Below, one piece after another: positions 29,942-32,636 of a stretch of DNA of 32,636 nt (the stretch's first letter is position 1; the number at the start of each line of letters is the position of its first letter). The notes beneath the pieces were generated by a model. That model made no database searches. It saw nothing but the letters and a program-made list of their open reading frames with translations, and was not told the DNA's origin. Both the position numbers and the translations under genes were made by a program. Origin of the DNA: Candidatus Altimarinota bacterium. GTDB taxonomy: Bacteria; Patescibacteriota; Gracilibacteria; BD1-5; UBA2023. The stretch spans positions 1 to 32,636 of the forward strand of contig JAQTWO010000005.1 of NCBI GenBank assembly GCA_028689245.1, read 5' to 3'.

Positions 29942-31189
29942 ATGAATACAAGTAAACGTTCAGAAGCGGACATGCAATGGATTTCTCGTATACAAAACCA
30001 GTTGCGGAGCGATTCCATAAGCGAACAGGATCGAGCCTACTATTCACGCATCCTTCGAGTCCTGGACATGGAGGATCTCACGGAACAAAAGGGACATCCG
30101 GTGCGGATGATCGTGGAATCCATCACCACCTCTCCGTTTTTTGCGAATTTTTCACAGGCTTCGGTACCGGAAATCGTTTCCGAATGGGAAACATTCGATC
30201 TCTTCAACTTTCCTGAGGATCATGTGGCGAGACGTCCGAGCGACAGCTATTTCTTGCACAAATCCGACATCAAAAAAGAGAGTATTCTCCTTCGACCCCA
30301 TACTTCCGTCATGTGGTACTACCACCTCGTCGAGAATGGAGGCATGGAGACACTCGCACAAACAGGAGAAGTGCGGGCACTTTCGTACGGAAAGGTATAC
30401 CGAGTGGACGAACTCGACACAACGCACCATGAATGTTTTCATCAGATAGACGGACTCCGAATCGTGGAAAAAGAACGGGAAATCATCGACCAGAACACCC
30501 TCAAAGAAGTGCTCTCCGCCACCATACAGGCACTCTTCGGAGCGGGAGTGAAGTACCGTTTCAATGCAGACAATTTCCCATATACGACCGACAGTCTCGA
30601 AGTGGAAGTGGAGTACGAAGGGCGATGGATAGAAGTACTCGGAGCCGGGGTCGTACACCCGAGCGTACTCCAAAAACTCGGTATAGATCCGGAAAAGTAC
30701 AACGGATGGGCATTTGGATTCGGGATCGAGCGACTCGCCATGCCGCTCAAAAAAGTATCCGACATCCGTATATTTTGGAGCCAGGATCCACGGATTACGA
30801 GCCAATGGGGGGATTTTGCACCATACAGAGAAGTCAGCAGCTATCCTCCCGTACTCAAGGACATATCCTTCATAGTACCGAAGGAATTGTTTGTCATGGA
30901 TGAAAAAGAGATGCAAAAATCGGGAGAATTGGAACTCACTCGGGAAACGGAATCCAATTTCTTCGCCATCACCGGTGCGATCCGAGACATATCGTGAGAT
31001 CTCATCGAGGAGGTAAAAATCACCGGGATGTTCGAGGATGATGCCAGATTTTCGGAGGACAAAAAGTCCATCACCATCCGTATCACATTCCGATCGCTCG
31101 AAAGAACCCTGACAAATGAGGAGATCAATATAGCATACTTCCTGATCCGGGAAAAAATCGAGAAAGAACTCGGGTATGTATTACGATAA
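29942..31189 (+). CDS. pheS: Single-chain, mitochondrial-type phenylalanyl-tRNA synthetase, 415 aa
   Basis: Charges tRNA-Phe. The catalytic core has class II motif 2 (GKVYRVDELDTTHHECFHQ, about residues 150-168) and motif 3 (WAFGFGIERLAMPL, about 256-269), as in PheRS alpha. Unlike bacterial PheS it carries a C-terminal FDX-ACB anticodon-binding domain (about 301-415: YPPVLKDISF, GDLIEEVKITGMFED, ITFRSLERTLTNEE), which in bacteria normally sits on PheT. The layout matches eukaryotic organellar PheRS (FARS2), which works as a monomer. No pheT follows. Gly352 of the conserved GDL(V/I)E motif is encoded by TGA 30995; the standard code would cut the protein there. Start ATG 29942; an upstream TTG frame runs through the terminator and is rejected. 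Confidence 0.9.
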
Positions 31190-31222
31190 GTATATTTCTG
31201 GAGGGGTCAAAATCCCCATGTG

Positions 31223-31957
31223 CTATATTCGATCCTCCTGTGCAAACTCACTTCCGTCAATCCACGCTTCCTCGCTTCCTTCTTCTTCGATATTTTCATC
31301 GAAAATAAGGTGAGAATCGATACTGCCGATAATAAATCAGACAATACTCCATAGATTTTTTGCGGTAACATGAGGGTTTTCCGTTGCTATGTAGGCAATG
31401 GGGTAAATTTTCTCAAGGATTGAGGGTGTTTTTGCTGTGTGCACAAAAGAATAAAGTTCGCTATCGAACGTGTCATTTTCATATGCGAGACGAAGCTGTA
31501 TACGAAAATCTTCGAGTCATTGATCCCAATTTCAGCTGACATGAATCCCGCCAACCGAGAGACCGAAGGAATCGAAATTATAATCTCCTTGGAGCGGATA
31601 GTGTTCCAGAAATACAGGAGAGGATATTTGAGAAGCATCTAGTTGTTTTGCTCCATCCGTAGTTCCCATCTCGGGATTATGAGAGAAAAACACATTCGGG
31701 AGAATAATATCTCCCGCGAATTTTTCGTCGCTTACTGGATATGATTCTGAAAGAAAAAACACAGTATCGGGATTGAACTCTGAAATCATGATGGAAAGAA
31801 TATCGCTGGCAGATCAAGAAAACTTTCATACAATACGGATATTGCCATAAGCATAGACTTCACACGATATATGAGAAAGAGGGGCTCTCTTCGCATCGAT
31901 TTGTTTTTGTATGAGATCGAAAATGACGGGATTTTGGACAATAACTGTGTGAAGCAT
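31223..31957 (-). CDS. Hypothetical protein, possibly nucleoside-phosphorylase fold, 244 aa
   Basis: ATG 31955-31957 to TAG 31223, with TGA Gly codons near 31830, 31818, 31532, 31517 and 31337. The layout (a strand-rich N-terminus with GNIRIVGKFSGSASDIL, then GDIILPNVFFSHNPE, then SFGLSVGGIHVSGN) faintly recalls the MTAN/PNP phosphorylase superfamily (GDVVV, HD/NP, GxxxSGN). Key residues are not clear, so the function is a weak guess. The C-terminus is very acidic. It converges on pheS with only a weak GGGG/CCCC hairpin between. Confidence 0.55.
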
Positions 31958-32043
31958 GGGAATTTGTGAAGAGATATATTGAGAAGATTATACGGGAAAT
32001 ATCAGATATATCAAAAAAGTTTTTAAAAAGCCTGAAAATACTT

Positions 32044-32071
32044 TTGCCTTTTCATCTCTTTTCCATATACT
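32044..32071 (+). promoter_or_regulatory. Promoter of tRNA-His
   Basis: TTGCCT (32044-32049), 16-base spacer, TATACT (32066-32071). A hairpin with GCTCTTTT/AAAAGAGC arms follows in the leader (about 32090-32117). Confidence 0.65.
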
Positions 32072-32135
32072 TGCCCCCGCTTCTTTAAAAGAGCTCTTTT
32101 TTCTGTTCAAAAGAGCAGGAAAAATATATGACCAT

Positions 32136-32213
32136 GGCGGATGTAGTTCAATTGGTTAGAGCGCCAGACTGTGAATCTGGATGTTGAGGGTTCAAGCCCC
32201 TTCATTCGCCCCA
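32136..32213 (+). tRNA. trnH: tRNA-His(GTG)
   Basis: Full cloverleaf: acceptor GCGGATG/CATTCGC with an extra G-1 facing C73, as is typical for tRNA-His; anticodon stem CCAGA/TCTGG with loop CTGTGAA (anticodon GTG); T-arm GAGGG/CCCTT with TTCAAGC; CCA encoded. Its own promoter lies upstream. Confidence 0.95.
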
Positions 32214-32215
32214 TT
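32194..32215. repeat. tRNA-His 3' end, first copy of a 22-bp direct repeat
   Basis: The 22 bases from the T-arm through CCA and two following T are repeated exactly at 32346-32367. Confidence 0.9.
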
Positions 32216-32345
32216 TTTAGAATGATTTGTTTTTTCTCCAAAGCTCAGTTTAGTTCTCTTATGGGGGCTTGAACGTGAGGCAAAATCGTGCATACGATTT
32301 TAGAAAGCCAACGATTTGGCTTTCGGCCGAGGGCGGTCCGGAGGA
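32214..32345. mobile_element. Small insert between duplicated tRNA-His ends
   Basis: About 130 bases between the two copies hold an inverted piece of the tRNA (GGGGCTTGAA at 32264-32273 is the exact complement of 32191-32200), an 8-bp perfect hairpin (32282-32301) and a 9-bp perfect hairpin (32303-32324). No coding region. It looks like a miniature element or the scar of a larger element at the tRNA 3' end. This is inference from the repeat structure. Confidence 0.5.
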
Positions 32346-32367
32346 AAGCCCCTTCATTCGCCCCATT
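32346..32367. repeat. tRNA-His 3' end, second copy of a 22-bp direct repeat
   Basis: Exact copy of 32194-32215. No tRNA body precedes it, so it is a fragment such as an att site would leave. Confidence 0.9.
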
Positions 32368-32371
32368 ATAA

Positions 32372-32452
32372 TAGTTACTAGGGAATAGTAGCTAGTTACT
32401 AGGAATAAGTATTTTATCTGCTCCTGGCAACTGGTAACTAGCAACTAGCGAC
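32372..32452. repeat. TAGTTACTAGG repeat cluster
   Basis: TAGTTACTAGG occurs at 32372-32382 and 32393-32403 with a 21-base period, and related inverted units (CTGGTAACTAGCAACTAG) lie at about 32431-32448. It is an intergenic repeat block upstream of rpsA, of the ACTAG-rich kind seen between genes in candidate-phyla genomes. Confidence 0.6.
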
Positions 32453-32481
32453 GAATCTTATTTTTTAACCTTTACATTTTT

Positions 32482-32636
32482 ATGACTCAGACACAAGGAA
32501 AGAAAGATGATGATTTTGGACTCGTACTCAAGGACGCAGCTCCGATACATACTCCTAATATGGGAGAACTTGTTTCCGGAACCGTTGTAAGTGCCAGTCA
32601 GAAGATGATTCTTGTAGATCTTGGCGGTCAATTCAC
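32482..32636 (+). CDS. rpsA: 30S ribosomal protein S1, 3' partial
   Basis: Only the first 51 codons are present. After a charged start, APIHTPNMGELVSGTVVSAS and MILVDLGGQF match the opening of an S1 RNA-binding domain (a GELVSGTV strand, then V-D-L-G-G). Position next to a tRNA and ribosomal context agree. A related S1-domain protein cannot be excluded from so short a piece. Confidence 0.7.
   Translation, partial: MTQTQGKKDDDFGLVLKDAAPIHTPNMGELVSGTVVSASQKMILVDLGGQF

Noticed and set aside
30152-30916. 254-codon ORF antisense to pheS
   Set aside because: Shadow of PheRS, which is certain on the plus strand.
31806-31818. Ten-base match to the tRNA-Trp 3' end (TGGCAGATCA)
   Set aside because: Short, inside a coding region and on the wrong side for the element; taken as chance.
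1-32636. CRISPR array, reverse transcriptase or diversity-generating repeats
   Set aside because: I looked for regularly spaced repeats and RT motifs and saw none.

Overview
The window comes from a bacterium that reads UGA as glycine (translation table 25), the code of Absconditabacteria (SR1) and Gracilibacteria (BD1-5/GN02). With standard stops most genes break into short in-frame pieces separated only by TGA. With TGA=Gly they join into complete proteins that end at TAA or TAG. The best single proof is the phenylalanyl-tRNA synthetase, where one TGA falls on a glycine that is conserved in the family. The highly expressed genes tsf and rpsB contain no internal TGA. The site-specific recombinase has about 19. 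All coordinates below use table 25.

Layout. 1-2052 (+): a partial Clp-type AAA+ ATPase and an unknown 272-residue protein. 2075-5396 (-): three unknown genes, including an 834-residue protein with a Pro/Asn-rich linker and a possible nucleotidyltransferase-like domain. 5559-8460 (-): a small exported protein with its own promoter and terminator, an acidic repeat protein and an unknown protein. 8461-16017 looks like accessory or mobile DNA. It holds a Replic_Relax-type protein, a promoter-structure-terminator RNA unit (10402-10628), a secreted protein made of two duplicated Cys-pair domains, a small membrane protein, a 1.5-kb gene-poor stretch rich in stem-loops, and a large serine recombinase. 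The recombinase's last codons run antisense through the 3' end of tRNA-Trp.

From 15961 the window is mostly core chromosome. On the minus strand lie rpsB, a DUF4870-like membrane gene, tsf and tRNA-Trp, with a cluster of REP-like palindromes between the membrane gene and tsf. Upstream of rpsB on the same strand are a class A penicillin-binding protein, an 884-residue anchored protein and a 33-residue membrane peptide. On the plus strand are a remnant of an AlkA-type glycosylase, a surface protein with eight Cys-pair repeats, a 1104-residue secreted protein with GWI-type motifs, and a Phe-rich leader peptide with attenuator hairpins in front of a single-chain, mitochondrial-type PheRS. An unknown minus-strand gene follows. 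The window ends with tRNA-His, whose 3' end is duplicated 152 bp downstream, and the start of rpsA.

The most interesting points are the mitochondrial-type PheRS under a classical Phe attenuator, two candidate structured RNAs in the accessory region, a recombinase/tRNA-Trp junction that looks like an attachment site, and the tRNA-His 3'-end duplication.
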